Source: Kribbella pittospori (GTDB lineage Bacteria; Actinomycetota; Actinomycetes; Propionibacteriales; Kribbellaceae). Taken from it: 64,000 nt of DNA. The DNA lies in assembly GCF_004331465.1 (NCBI RefSeq), contig NZ_SJKB01000002.1:620001-684000 (forward strand), written 5' to 3'. The notes under the pieces were generated by a model that was not told the origin of the DNA, searched no databases, and saw only the letters and a program-made list of their open reading frames with translations. Both the position numbers and the translations under genes were made by a program. Positions 26,063-34,316 of the stretch are shown one piece after another; the first letter of the stretch is position 1; the number at the start of each line of letters is the position of its first letter.

Positions 26063-26884
26063 ATGAGTGACAAGCGATTCCGCTTCGGCGTCGTGGGCAG
26101 CCCGACGACCGCGGAGCAGTGGACCACGACGGTGCGACGGGCCGCGGAGCTCGGCTACACCAGCGTGCTGATGCCCGACGGCCTGCAGCTGCCGTCACCG
26201 TTCGCCTCGCTCGCGATGGCCGCGACGCTGGCCGACATCCGGGTCGGGACCTTCGTGGCCGCGGCCCCGCTGCGGACGCCCCGCCAGGCCGCCTGGGATG
26301 CGCACACGCTGACCGTCCTCACCGACGGCCGCTTCGACTTCGGCATCGGGACCGGACGGCCCGGTGTCGAGCAGCAGGCGGCCGAGATCGGCCTGCCCTT
26401 CGGATCGGGCAAGGAGCGTCGCGACCAGGTCCGCGAGACCCTCGACCTGCTGGCGGACCTCGACGGCGACCGTCGTACGCCGATCATGCTCGCCGCCGGT
26501 GGACCACGGGCACTGGCTCTGGCCGCGGCCCGGGCCGACATCGTTTCGATCGCCAAGGACGCGATGACACCGCGTGCGGAGATCCTTCGACTCATCCAGG
26601 ACCTGCGTGAGCTGGCCGGACCGCGCGCGGACGACATCGAGCTGGCGATGAACCTCTTCGCGGCAGGCACGCGCGAACTGCCGCCGTGGACGAAGCAGGC
26701 CGCCGGAGTCGAGCCGGAGGAGTTGGAGGCGAGTGACTCGCTGATGATGCTGCGCGGTACGCCTCAGCAGATGGTGGACGAACTGGAGCGCCGGAGGGAC
26801 ACCTTCGGTACGACGTACATCACGGTCAACTCGACGTACCTCGACGATCTGGCCCCGGTCGTCCAGAAGCTCGCAGGCAGCTGA
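26063..26884 (+). CDS. LLM class F420-dependent oxidoreductase
   Basis: A 273-residue luciferase-like TIM-barrel enzyme. RFRFGVVGSPTTAEQW and the GYTSVLMPDGLQLPSPF segment match the TIGR03621-type LLM family of actinobacteria; DFGIGTGRPGVEQQ is the cofactor-proximal loop. F420 rather than FMN is expected from the family. The ribosome site agggag fits ATG 26063. The gene ends at a bidirectional hairpin shared with dctA. Confidence 0.88.
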   Translation: MSDKRFRFGVVGSPTTAEQWTTTVRRAAELGYTSVLMPDGLQLPSPFASLAMAATLADIRVGTFVAAAPLRTPRQAAWDAHTLTVLTDGRFDFGIGTGRPGVEQQAAEIGLPFGSGKERRDQVRETLDLLADLDGDRRTPIMLAAGGPRALALAAARADIVSIAKDAMTPRAEILRLIQDLRELAGPRADDIELAMNLFAAGTRELPPWTKQAAGVEPEELEASDSLMMLRGTPQQMVDELERRRDTFGTTYITVNSTYLDDLAPVVQKLAGS

Positions 26885-26890
26885 ACGCAG

Positions 26891-26926
26891 CACTGCCCGT
26901 CAGCGGGGGGGAGCTGACGGGCAGTG
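26891..26926. terminator. Bidirectional hairpin terminator between LLM oxidoreductase and dctA
   Basis: Perfect 13-bp stem (26891-26903 with 26914-26926) and ten-base loop, with no T-tract. Hairpins of this kind between convergent genes are common in actinobacteria. Confidence 0.8.
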
Positions 26927-26948
26927 CCGGAGGGGTGGGACAGGTGGC

Positions 26949-28331
26949 TCAGTGGTCGGTCACGCGGCTGGGCTCGGTACTGCGGCTGTCCTCGAGGGGA
27001 ACGTCGCCCGCGTGGGTGTCTCCGGCCGCGAAGGCGGCCTCGTCGAACGGATCGTCGCCGGCGAAGACCTGTTTGGCCTGCTCTTTGTCGAACGCCCCGA
27101 CCCAGTGCCCGACCAGGACGGTCGCGACCGCGTTGCCGGCGAAGTTCGTCAGCGCTCGAGCCTCGGACATGAACCGGTCGATGCCGACGATCAAACCGAC
27201 GCCGTCGACCAGCTCCGGCCGGTGCGACTGCAGGCCGCCGGCCAGCGTGGCCAGGCCCGCACCGGTGACACCGGCAGCGCCCTTCGAGGCCACGATCATG
27301 AACAGCAGCAGGGAGATCTGCTGGCCGATCGAGAACGGTGTGTCCATCGCCTCGGCGATGAACAGCGACGCCATCGTCAGGTAGATCGCGGTGCCGTCCA
27401 GGTTGAACGAGTAGCCGGTCGGGACGGTGATACCGACGACCTGCTTGCCGACGCCGAGATGCTCCATCTTGCCGATCAGCCGCGGCAGCGCGGTCTCCGA
27501 CGACGAGCTGGACACGATCAGCAGGAACTCGCGGCCCAGATAGCGCAGTAGCTGGAAGATCGACATGCCGGTGACCACGCGGAGAACGGTGCCCAGGACA
27601 ACGATCACGAACAGCAGACAGGTGATGTAGAAGGCCAGCATGATCTTGCCCAGGCTGACCAGCGCGTCCCAGCCGGTGGCGCCGACGACGGCCGCGATCG
27701 CACCGAACGCACCGATCGGCGCGGTCCACATGATCATCGACAGGATCTTGAACACCAGCCGCTGGATGTGCCCGATGGCGGTGAGGATCGGCTCGCCCTT
27801 GGCAGCCATCGCCTGCAGCGCGAAGCCGACCAGCAGGGCGACCAGCACGGTCTGCAGCACCTCACCCTCGGTCAGCGAGGACAGCAGCGACTTCGGGATG
27901 ATGCCGAGGATGAAGTCGGTCGTGCTCTCGTGCGCGCCGGCGGCCTGCTTCTGTCCGGTCTCGCGGAGCTTGTCGGTCAGGTTCAGACCGGAACCCGGCT
28001 GGACGATGTTGCCGACCACCAGGCCGATACCGAGCGCGACTGTCGACATCACCAGGAAGTAGAGGAGCGCGAGACCGCCGACCTTGCCGACGCTGGCGGC
28101 CTGCCGGACCGAGCCGATGCCGAGTACCAGCGTGCAGAAGATGATGGGACTGATCAGCATCTTGATCAGGTTCACGAATCCGGTGCCGAGCGGTTTCAGC
28201 TCGACCGCGAAGTCCGGGAAGAGGAAGCCGACACCGATGCCGAGCAGGACGGCGACGATGACGGCGATGTAGAGGAAATGGGTCCGGTCGTTGCGGACCG
28301 GGGTCGGTCGCGGTTCGGTCGGGCTCGACAT
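26949..28331 (-). CDS. dctA: C4-dicarboxylate:cation symporter DctA
   Basis: A 460-residue DAACS transporter with about eight membrane helices and two re-entrant loops. The serine-rich loop is VSSSSSETALPRLI, and VPTGYSFNLDGTAIYLTMA carries the cation and substrate site. It imports succinate, fumarate or malate, or related acidic amino acids, with H+ or Na+. It diverges from a CitA/DcuS-type kinase gene 126 bp away, so it is the likely target of that system. The start MSSPTEPRPTP follows agggag; an open frame continues upstream but is not coding. Confidence 0.93.
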   Translation of the reverse strand: MSSPTEPRPTPVRNDRTHFLYIAVIVAVLLGIGVGFLFPDFAVELKPLGTGFVNLIKMLISPIIFCTLVLGIGSVRQAASVGKVGGLALLYFLVMSTVALGIGLVVGNIVQPGSGLNLTDKLRETGQKQAAGAHESTTDFILGIIPKSLLSSLTEGEVLQTVLVALLVGFALQAMAAKGEPILTAIGHIQRLVFKILSMIMWTAPIGAFGAIAAVVGATGWDALVSLGKIMLAFYITCLLFVIVVLGTVLRVVTGMSIFQLLRYLGREFLLIVSSSSSETALPRLIGKMEHLGVGKQVVGITVPTGYSFNLDGTAIYLTMASLFIAEAMDTPFSIGQQISLLLFMIVASKGAAGVTGAGLATLAGGLQSHRPELVDGVGLIVGIDRFMSEARALTNFAGNAVATVLVGHWVGAFDKEQAKQVFAGDDPFDEAAFAAGDTHAGDVPLEDSRSTEPSRVTDH

Positions 28332-28457
28332 GGTGGGACTCCCTGTATCGGCCGGCGGGCAGTGGAGGAGGGGCCGGATGCTGCTTGGGTAACTGTGACG
28401 TGACGCACAGGAGAAGTGCGCGTTTCGTTCATATCGTTCTCGGTGCAGACTGTCCGC

Positions 28458-29714
28458 ATGCGTCGCCGGCCGTGGGAACTGCGCCGCCAGGTTCTCTGGC
28501 TGCAGACGGTCACGGTCGCGATCCTGATCCTGATGGTGGCGATCACCATGGTCAGCCGGTCCCGGGCGCAGGCCGAGCGGGATGCGGCGGCCGCCGGCGT
28601 CGCGCCACCCGGCTGGTGGGAGCTGATCCAGCTCGACATGCGCTCGATGCTCGGTGTCGCCAGCCTCATGCTCGGGGTCGCGATCGCAGGCAACGCGCTG
28701 GTCACCTGGCGGGTTCGCCGGGCCACCCGCGGGATGGGCACCCAGTCGCTGGCCCGCATGCTCGACTTCTATGAGGGCGTGCTGCACGCCGCCCGCGAGG
28801 GGCTGATCCTGCTGGACGCCGACGGCCGCGTCCAGCTCGCCAACGACGAAGCCCTGGAGCTACTCGGCCTCAGCGAGGTCATCCCGGGTACGCCGATCGA
28901 GGACCTGCATCTCCCCTCCACCCTCGCCGAGTTGCTGCGCGCGGGCAGGACGGCGTACGACGAACTCCACCTCGGGAAGCAGGGTGTCGTGGTCGTGAAC
29001 CAGCAACCGTCACGCTCCGGCCGGATCGTGACGCTGCGAGACCACACCGAGCTGCAGCGGCTGCTCGGTGAGCTGGATGCGGTGCGCAGTCTGGCCGACT
29101 CCCTGCAGGCGCAGAACCACGAGGCGTCCAACCGGCTGCACACCGTGGTCAGCCTGATCGAGATCGGCAGACCGGAACGGGCCCGCGAGTTCGCGGTGTC
29201 CGAGCTGCAGTTCGCGCAGGCGATGACGGATCGCGTAGTCGGTACGGTCGGTGATCCCGTGCTTGCGTCGCTGCTGCTTGCCAAGCTCGCGCAGGCGCAG
29301 GAACGCGGCGTGGTCCTGACGCTCGAGCTCGGCCACGAGCCGCTGAACACACGGCTGCCCGCGCAGGACGTGGTCACCGTCGTCGGAAACCTGCTGGACA
29401 ACGCGATCGAGGCTGCGCGGGGTGGTCCCGCTCCGCGCCGGGTCGAGCTGCGGGCGGGTACGACGCGTGACGCGATCGACCTGATCGTCACGAACACCGG
29501 AGCGGAGCTGGGTGCGACCGAGCTGGCCCACATGTTCGACCGAGGCTGGACGACGAAGGTGGAGCCGGGGCACGGACTCGGCCTCGTGCTGGTACGCAGC
29601 ACGGTCGAGCGCTGGCAGGGCACGCTGATGGTCGACCCGGACTCCGAGCTGGACGACGTACCGGCGCTGACTGTCCGGGTCCGGCTGCCGCGGGCGGTGA
29701 GCGCCAGTGCCTGA
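28458..29714 (+). CDS. Sensor histidine kinase, CitA/DcuS type, with no extracellular sensor domain
   Basis: A 418-residue kinase. Two membrane helices (about 11-33 and 63-85) enclose only about 29 residues, whereas CitA/DcuS proteins normally hold a PAS domain of over 100 there. A cytoplasmic PAS follows (100-195), then the family H-box QNHEASNRLHTVVSLIEIG (H221), the N-box GNLLDNAIEAA and GHGLGLVLVRS. Start ATG 28458 has CAGACT six bases upstream. It overlaps its regulator gene by eight bases and diverges from dctA. Confidence 0.92.
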   Translation: MRRRPWELRRQVLWLQTVTVAILILMVAITMVSRSRAQAERDAAAAGVAPPGWWELIQLDMRSMLGVASLMLGVAIAGNALVTWRVRRATRGMGTQSLARMLDFYEGVLHAAREGLILLDADGRVQLANDEALELLGLSEVIPGTPIEDLHLPSTLAELLRAGRTAYDELHLGKQGVVVVNQQPSRSGRIVTLRDHTELQRLLGELDAVRSLADSLQAQNHEASNRLHTVVSLIEIGRPERAREFAVSELQFAQAMTDRVVGTVGDPVLASLLLAKLAQAQERGVVLTLELGHEPLNTRLPAQDVVTVVGNLLDNAIEAARGGPAPRRVELRAGTTRDAIDLIVTNTGAELGATELAHMFDRGWTTKVEPGHGLGLVLVRSTVERWQGTLMVDPDSELDDVPALTVRVRLPRAVSASA

Positions 29715-30384
29715 CCTGCGGGTCCTCGTGGTCGAGGACGACCCGGTCGCCGCGGAGGCCCATCGCACGTACGTCGATCGTCTGCAGGGCTTCACGTGCA
29801 TCGGCGTCGCCGGTACGGCGGCCCGTGCGCTACAGGTGCTGACCCGTGGTGAGATCGACCTGGTCCTGCTGGACATGAACCTGCCCGACGGGCACGGACT
29901 CGACGTGGTCCGCCGGCTGCGGGCCCTGGGCAACCAGATCGACGTGGTCGCGGTGACGTCGGCGCGCGAGGTGGCTGCGGTGCAGGCCGCGGCCCGGATC
30001 GGCGTCGTGCAGTATGTGCTGAAACCCTTTGCCTACGAGACTTTGCGGGACCGGCTGACGGCGTACGCGCGTCAGCGGCGAGCGGCTGAGGCGGGGCAGG
30101 TCGTCGCGGATCAGGACGAGGTCGACCGGTTGTTGCACCCAGCAACCGTTTCGTCGGTGCCCAAGGGCCTGGCCGGATCGGTGCTGGATCGCGTCGTCCA
30201 GCTGCTCGGCAACCGGGAGGGCTGGACCGCGGAGGAGGTCGCGACGTCCCTCGGCACCTCCCGGATCACCGCGCGCCGCTACCTCGAGCACCTCGCCGAC
30301 CAGGGCCAGGCACTCCGCACCCAGCGATACGACGGCCGCAGCGGACGACCGAAGGTCGAGTACTCCTGGGTGGCCGAGAGTTAG
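29707..30384 (+). CDS. Response regulator, CitB/DcuR type
   Basis: A 225-residue regulator. The receiver (1-120) has D56 (LVLLDMNLPDG), the acidic pair in VVEDDPV and Lys in VLKPFAYETL. The C-terminal domain has a winged HTH (TAEEVATSLGTSRITARRYL) as in DcuR/CitT. It starts with GTG inside the kinase gene. It probably activates dctA in response to C4-dicarboxylates. Its last four bases overlap the convergent nitrobindin gene. Confidence 0.93.
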   Translation: MPDLRVLVVEDDPVAAEAHRTYVDRLQGFTCIGVAGTAARALQVLTRGEIDLVLLDMNLPDGHGLDVVRRLRALGNQIDVVAVTSAREVAAVQAAARIGVVQYVLKPFAYETLRDRLTAYARQRRAAEAGQVVADQDEVDRLLHPATVSSVPKGLAGSVLDRVVQLLGNREGWTAEEVATSLGTSRITARRYLEHLADQGQALRTQRYDGRSGRPKVEYSWVAES

Positions 30385-30878
30385 CTGGAGCGGACCAGCG
30401 TCGCCCAGAGGTGAGGCTGGAGCGGCTGGCCCTCGGCGGCCATGTCGTAGGCCCAGAGCAGCTCACCCTTGACCAGGCCGTAGAGGCGGTGACCGGCGGT
30501 GACTTCCTTGGCGCTCACGGTCCGGGCGATGACGTCGGTCTGCAACTCGATCTTCGCGCCGTCGATGTCGCCGTACCAGATCTCGGCGAAGCCGGTCGGG
30601 TGGGCCAGGATGACCTCGACCTTGTTGTCCGGCTGCGGCCGCCAGAATCCGGTCTCGACCGCCAGCGGGCGCTCCTTCGTGCCGTCCTCGCCGACCACGT
30701 AGGTCTGGCTGACGTAGTGCAGGTACGGCTTGCCGTTGTGGCTGAAGTCGATCTGCTGCCCGAACTCGAACTTCTCGATCGTCGGGTAGTCGCCGTGGCC
30801 GCGGCCCTCCCAGCGACCGAGCAGCCACGCGAGTGGGATCAGGTCCGGATGCAGGTCCTGCGGGATCTCGAACGCCAT
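30381..30878 (-). CDS. Nitrobindin / FABP-like heme-binding protein
   Basis: A 165-residue ten-stranded beta-barrel protein. The signatures are LLGRWEGRGHGDYPTI at the N-terminus and the C-terminal QPHLWATL, whose His would be the proximal heme ligand. Family members bind ferric heme and NO and isomerise peroxynitrite. It is cytoplasmic. The small membrane gene at 30887 lies just upstream on the same strand. Confidence 0.92.
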   Translation of the reverse strand: MAFEIPQDLHPDLIPLAWLLGRWEGRGHGDYPTIEKFEFGQQIDFSHNGKPYLHYVSQTYVVGEDGTKERPLAVETGFWRPQPDNKVEVILAHPTGFAEIWYGDIDGAKIELQTDVIARTVSAKEVTAGHRLYGLVKGELLWAYDMAAEGQPLQPHLWATLVRSS

Positions 30879-30886
30879 CAGGTCAC

Positions 30887-30994
30887 TCAGTTCGCGCTGC
30901 GGCCGCGGTACAGCCGGTAGACGACGAACGCCGAGAACCAGGCCATGAACACGCAGACCAGGATCAGCAGGGAGGTGAAGATGACGTGCAACAC
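30887..30994 (-). CDS. 35-residue single-pass membrane protein
   Basis: A very short gene with GTG start at 30994. The product has one hydrophobic helix of about 22 residues (IFTSLLILVCVFMAWFSAFV) and a basic tail (YRLYRGRSAN). TAGACT seven bases before the GTG gives a leaderless start. It ends nine bases before the nitrobindin ATG, so it is probably the first gene of that transcript. Function unknown. Confidence 0.6.
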   Translation of the reverse strand: MLHVIFTSLLILVCVFMAWFSAFVVYRLYRGRSAN

Positions 30995-31001
30995 GTCGGC
31001 C

Positions 31002-31007
31002 AGTCTA
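31002..31007 (-). promoter_or_regulatory. -10 element of the 35-residue membrane protein gene
   Basis: TAGACT on the minus strand, seven bases before the GTG; it faces the promoter of the DsrE-like gene only 27 bp away. Confidence 0.5.
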
Positions 31008-31033
31008 GGGGATACCGGCCCGGAAGCTTCGGT

Positions 31034-31039
31034 TACCGT
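31034..31039 (+). promoter_or_regulatory. -10 element of the DsrE-like gene, probable leaderless promoter
   Basis: TACCGT six bases before ATG 31046. Confidence 0.5.
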
Positions 31040-31045
31040 GGCGTG

Positions 31046-31408
31046 ATGTCCCGCACCCTGGTGATCAAGCTGACCGCAGGCGCCGAAGAGGCCGAACGCG
31101 CGAACCAGGCGTTCACCGTCGCCGCGACCGCCGTGGCCGCCGGAGCGACCGTCTCCCTGTGGCTGACCGGCGACGCCGTCTGGTTCGCCGTCCCCGGACG
31201 CGCCGAGACCTTCGAACTCCCGCACGCGGCCCCGTTGGCGGACCTGGTCGGCACGGTTCTGGAGGGCGGGCAGCTCACGGTGTGCACCCAGTGCGCGAAG
31301 CGTCGGGACCTCACCGAGGCCGAGCTGCTCCCCGGCACCCGGGTCGCCGGAGCCCCGGCGTTCACCGAGGAGATCCTCACCGACGGGACGCAGGCGATCG
31401 TCTACTGA
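31046..31408 (+). CDS. DsrE-like protein
   Basis: A 120-residue protein of the DsrE/YchN-like alpha/beta fold: LVIKLTAGAEEAERANQAF, a WLTGDAVWF strand-turn and a C-terminal CTQCAKRRDL with two Cys. The Cys pair recalls the sulfur relay sites of the family, but the partner is unknown. A longer in-frame start upstream has no support; ATG 31046 sits six bases after TACCGT. Confidence 0.8.
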   Translation: MSRTLVIKLTAGAEEAERANQAFTVAATAVAAGATVSLWLTGDAVWFAVPGRAETFELPHAAPLADLVGTVLEGGQLTVCTQCAKRRDLTEAELLPGTRVAGAPAFTEEILTDGTQAIVY

Positions 31409-31479
31409 CGGTCCGGCCGTTCGCGAGCAGTAACCGCTGAGCGACGTTCGGGGCAGGTGATCTGCGTTGTAGTGGAAGC

Positions 31480-32631
31480 ATGAAGCTTCCGGCGCCCCCG
31501 ACGGAGAAGTCGTTCCCCTCCCCGCTGCACCAGCCGCGGGTCGCGGTGGTGATCGGACGCTGGCTCGGGATCGCGGTGACGATCTGCTTCCTGACCGGGC
31601 TGTTCAGCCACTTCCAGCAGGAGACCCCTGGCTGGCTTCACATCCCCAGCCGGCCGGCCTCCCTGTACCGCGTGACGCAGGGGCTGCACGTCCTGAGTGG
31701 CACGGTCGCCGTGCCGTTGCTGCTGGCAAAGTTGTGGACGGTCTATCCCAAACTGTTCGCCAAGCTCCCTTGGCCGCCGAGCCGCCAGGCACTGGCGAAC
31801 GTCCTCGAGCGGCTGTCGATCCTGGTGCTGGTGTCCGCGATGGCACTGGAGTTGTTCATCGGGTTCGTCAACACGCTGCAGTGGTATCCGTGGCCGTTTC
31901 CCTTCAAACAAACGCATTACGCGCTGGCCTGGATCATCATCGGCGCACTGCTGGTCCACCTCGCGGTCAAGCTCCCGCTGATCGTCGCGCACTGGCGCGC
32001 AACCTCCGAGACCGTCGCCGAGTCGTTGCCGCCAGCAATCACCGGACTGACCCGCCGCGGGCTGTTCCGGACGGTCGCCGGGGCGGCCGCGCTGGCCGGC
32101 ATCACGTCGGTCGGCCAATCCGTTCCGGCCCTCGGCCCGGTCGCGGTGCTGGCGCCTCGCAAGCCGAACATCGGTCCGCAGGGCCTGCCGATCAACCGTA
32201 CGGCGCACGACGCGGGTGTCACCGGGATCGGACCGGACTGGCGCTTCACGATCAAAGGACCACAGGAGCTGTCGTACACGCTCGACGAGTTGCAACAGCT
32301 GCCGCAGAGCAGGTCCGACCTGCCGATCGCGTGCGTCGAGGGCTGGAGTCAGGGCGCTCGATGGGAGGGCATTCGGATCCGCGATCTCCTGCAGCTGTGC
32401 GGGGCGCCGAAGGGTTCCAGGGTCCGGGTGGTCTCGATGGAGAAGGGCGGCTTCTACGCGACCAGCGAGCTGCCGCCCGAGTTCGCCGATGATCCACTCA
32501 CCCTGCTGGCGCTACGCCTGAACGGCGGTGAGCTGGCCCTCGACCACGGCTATCCGGCTCGGATCATCGCGCCGAACCGGCCCGGCGTACTGCAGACCAA
32601 GTGGGTCCACCGCCTGGAGGTGATCGCATGA
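31480..32631 (+). CDS. Membrane-anchored molybdopterin-dependent oxidoreductase with internal Tat motif
   Basis: A 383-residue fusion. Residues 20-175 hold four membrane helices with His at 44, 70, 146, 160 and 171, resembling a b-type cytochrome unit. Residues 190-210 carry TRRGLFRTVAGAAALAG, a twin-arginine motif plus a fifth hydrophobic segment. The C-terminal domain (about 225-383) is of the sulfite-oxidase type, with Cys285 (IACVEGWSQGARWEG) as the molybdenum ligand and the final HGYPARIIAPNRPG motif. The order implies Sec insertion of helices 1-4 and Tat export of the folded enzyme. It is coupled to the next gene by a four-base overlap. Confidence 0.85.
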   Translation: MKLPAPPTEKSFPSPLHQPRVAVVIGRWLGIAVTICFLTGLFSHFQQETPGWLHIPSRPASLYRVTQGLHVLSGTVAVPLLLAKLWTVYPKLFAKLPWPPSRQALANVLERLSILVLVSAMALELFIGFVNTLQWYPWPFPFKQTHYALAWIIIGALLVHLAVKLPLIVAHWRATSETVAESLPPAITGLTRRGLFRTVAGAAALAGITSVGQSVPALGPVAVLAPRKPNIGPQGLPINRTAHDAGVTGIGPDWRFTIKGPQELSYTLDELQQLPQSRSDLPIACVEGWSQGARWEGIRIRDLLQLCGAPKGSRVRVVSMEKGGFYATSELPPEFADDPLTLLALRLNGGELALDHGYPARIIAPNRPGVLQTKWVHRLEVIA

Positions 32632-33083
32632 AGCTCCGGGCATCCCTCGCAGCTGCCGGTATCGGCGTCGGCCTCTGGGGACTGTGGCTCCTGCTGGACG
32701 CAGTGCAGCTCCAAGCGCTCATCCGGCTGCCGCTGTGGCTCGCCGGCGCGGTGCTGGCCGATGACTTCTTCCTGGTCCCGCTGACCGTCGCCACCGGCTG
32801 GCTGGTCACCCGCTGGTCCGCCGGTCCGGACCATCACCGCACCATCAGCGCGGTCCGAACCACCTTGCTGTACGTCGGTCTGACCACACTGATCGCGATC
32901 CCGCTGCTGCTGCGGCAGGGCAAGGGCGTCAACCCGACCGTGCTGCCGCGCGACTATCTGCGCGACTGGCTATTGCTGGAGGCAACGATCATCGTGATCG
33001 GCGTGGTGTGGTTCGTGGTTCAGCGGTCCCGCTTCACGTTCAAGAAGTCGCGCGCCTCGTCCGGCGACATCGGCGGGCGCTGA
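32628..33083 (+). CDS. Small membrane protein coupled to the molybdoenzyme
   Basis: A 151-residue protein with four hydrophobic segments (about 7-27, 38-62, 80-100, 118-140) and a basic tail. ATG overlaps the stop of the molybdoenzyme gene, so the two are translated together and may form a complex. No known family. The 3' end overlaps the convergent BKACE gene by 64 bases, which is unusually long, so a shorter C-terminus in one of the two genes is possible. Confidence 0.75.
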   Translation: MKLRASLAAAGIGVGLWGLWLLLDAVQLQALIRLPLWLAGAVLADDFFLVPLTVATGWLVTRWSAGPDHHRTISAVRTTLLYVGLTTLIAIPLLLRQGKGVNPTVLPRDYLRDWLLLEATIIVIGVVWFVVQRSRFTFKKSRASSGDIGGR

Positions 33084-33850
33084 GCCATCGTCGCGAGGGC
33101 CGCGGCGCGCTCGACCAGTTCGGCGTTGTGCGTGACCGGCCGGCCCTTCGCCAGCGTCAGCGTGTCCTCCATGCCGACTCGGAGGTGACCGCCCTTCGAC
33201 AAGGCCGCCAGTGCGACGTTGAGCGACGTACGCCCGATGCCTGTCGCTGACCAGGACGTGACCGCGGCGGGGAGTGCGTTGACGGCTGCCACGAGGGCGT
33301 CCGTCGTGCCGGGCATGCCGCCTGGGACTCCCATCACCAGGTCGCAGTGCACGCGGCCGCCGTACGGCAAGCCGAACTTGTCCAGCAGCCGGTGAAGCGC
33401 GGCCACATGCCCGAGGTCGAACAACTCGAACTCCGGGACCACCTCGCGCTCCTGGCTCAGCTGGTAGAGCTCGGCCACGAACGGCCACGGGTTCATGAAC
33501 ACGTCGTCACCGAAGTTGACGGTCCCCATCGTCAGCGAGCAGGAGTCGGGACCGGCGTCGAGCACCCGGAGCCGGTGGTCGTACGGATCGGTCACCGCGC
33601 CACCGGTCGACAGTTGCACGATCAGCCCGGTGTTCGCCCGGATCGCGGCGACCGCGTCGGTCAGGCGGCTGAGCTCAAGCGTGGGCCGGTGCTCGCCGTC
33701 GCGGATGTGCAGGTGGATCATCGCCGCTCCGGCGGCTTCACACCGTTTCGCCGTCTCCACCAGCTCGTCGAGCGTGGTCGGCAGAGCCGGGCAGTCCGCC
33801 TTCGCGGTCTCGGCACCGGTCGGGGCAACGGTGATCAGAGTGGACGCCAT
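33020..33850 (-). CDS. BKACE (beta-keto acid cleavage enzyme) family protein
   Basis: A 276-residue TIM-barrel enzyme of the former DUF849 family. Zinc ligands lie in [21 protein letters not shown] and [10 protein letters not shown] are further family motifs. Members cleave beta-keto acids with acetyl-CoA, as 3-keto-5-aminohexanoate cleavage enzyme does in lysine fermentation; the substrate here is unknown. Start ATG 33850 has TATGGT six bases upstream. An open frame runs further upstream but overlaps dtd and is not coding. Confidence 0.9.
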   Translation of the reverse strand: MASTLITVAPTGAETAKADCPALPTTLDELVETAKRCEAAGAAMIHLHIRDGEHRPTLELSRLTDAVAAIRANTGLIVQLSTGGAVTDPYDHRLRVLDAGPDSCSLTMGTVNFGDDVFMNPWPFVAELYQLSQEREVVPEFELFDLGHVAALHRLLDKFGLPYGGRVHCDLVMGVPGGMPGTTDALVAAVNALPAAVTSWSATGIGRTSLNVALAALSKGGHLRVGMEDTLTLAKGRPVTHNAELVERAAALATMAQRPPMSPDEARDFLNVKRDR

Positions 33851-33856
33851 GACCGG

Positions 33857-33862
33857 ACCATA
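33857..33862 (-). promoter_or_regulatory. -10 element of the BKACE gene, probable leaderless promoter
   Basis: TATGGT on the minus strand, six bases before ATG 33850. It lies 22 bases from the start of divergent dtd. Confidence 0.5.
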
Positions 33863-33884
33863 TCCCGCAGGGCAGGATGGTTCC

Positions 33885-34310
33885 ATGAGAGCTGTAGTAC
33901 AGCGGGTGAGCCAGGCGTCGGTGACCGTCGACGGTGAAGTGGTCGGAGCGATCGAGGGTCCGGGGCTGGTCGTCCTGCTCGGCGTCACGCATGACGACAC
34001 CGAGGAGAAGGCGAAGACACTCGCCGCCAAGATCTGGACCCTGCGCATCCTCCACGACGAGCGGTCCGCCTCCGACGAGCAGGCACCGATCCTCGCGATC
34101 AGCCAGTTCACCCTGTACGCCGACACCCGCAAGGGCCGCCGTCCGTCGTGGAGCGCGGCCGCCCCCGGCCCGGTCTCCGAACCCTTGTACGACGCCTTTT
34201 GCGCGGCCCTGGAGTCACTCGGCGCCAAGGTCGAACGCGGCAGGTTCGGCGCCCACATGGACGTCGCGCTCGTCAACGACGGTCCAGTCACCCTCATCCT
34301 GGACGCCTGA
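33885..34310 (+). CDS. dtd: D-aminoacyl-tRNA deacylase
   Basis: A 141-residue DTD that hydrolyses D-amino acids wrongly attached to tRNA. Both conserved motifs are present: [12 protein letters not shown] and the C-terminal NDGPVTLIL with the cross-subunit Gly-cisPro. The product is a cytoplasmic homodimer. CAGGAT lies six bases before the ATG. It is followed six bases later by the nuclease gene. Confidence 0.97.
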   Translation: MRAVVQRVSQASVTVDGEVVGAIEGPGLVVLLGVTHDDTEEKAKTLAAKIWTLRILHDERSASDEQAPILAISQFTLYADTRKGRRPSWSAAAPGPVSEPLYDAFCAALESLGAKVERGRFGAHMDVALVNDGPVTLILDA

Positions 34311-34316
34311 CCGCCC

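Noticed and set aside
28332..28787. N-terminal extension of dctA to an upstream start
   Set aside because: Polar His/Arg/Asp-rich translation overlapping the divergent kinase gene; the ribosome site is at the inner ATG.
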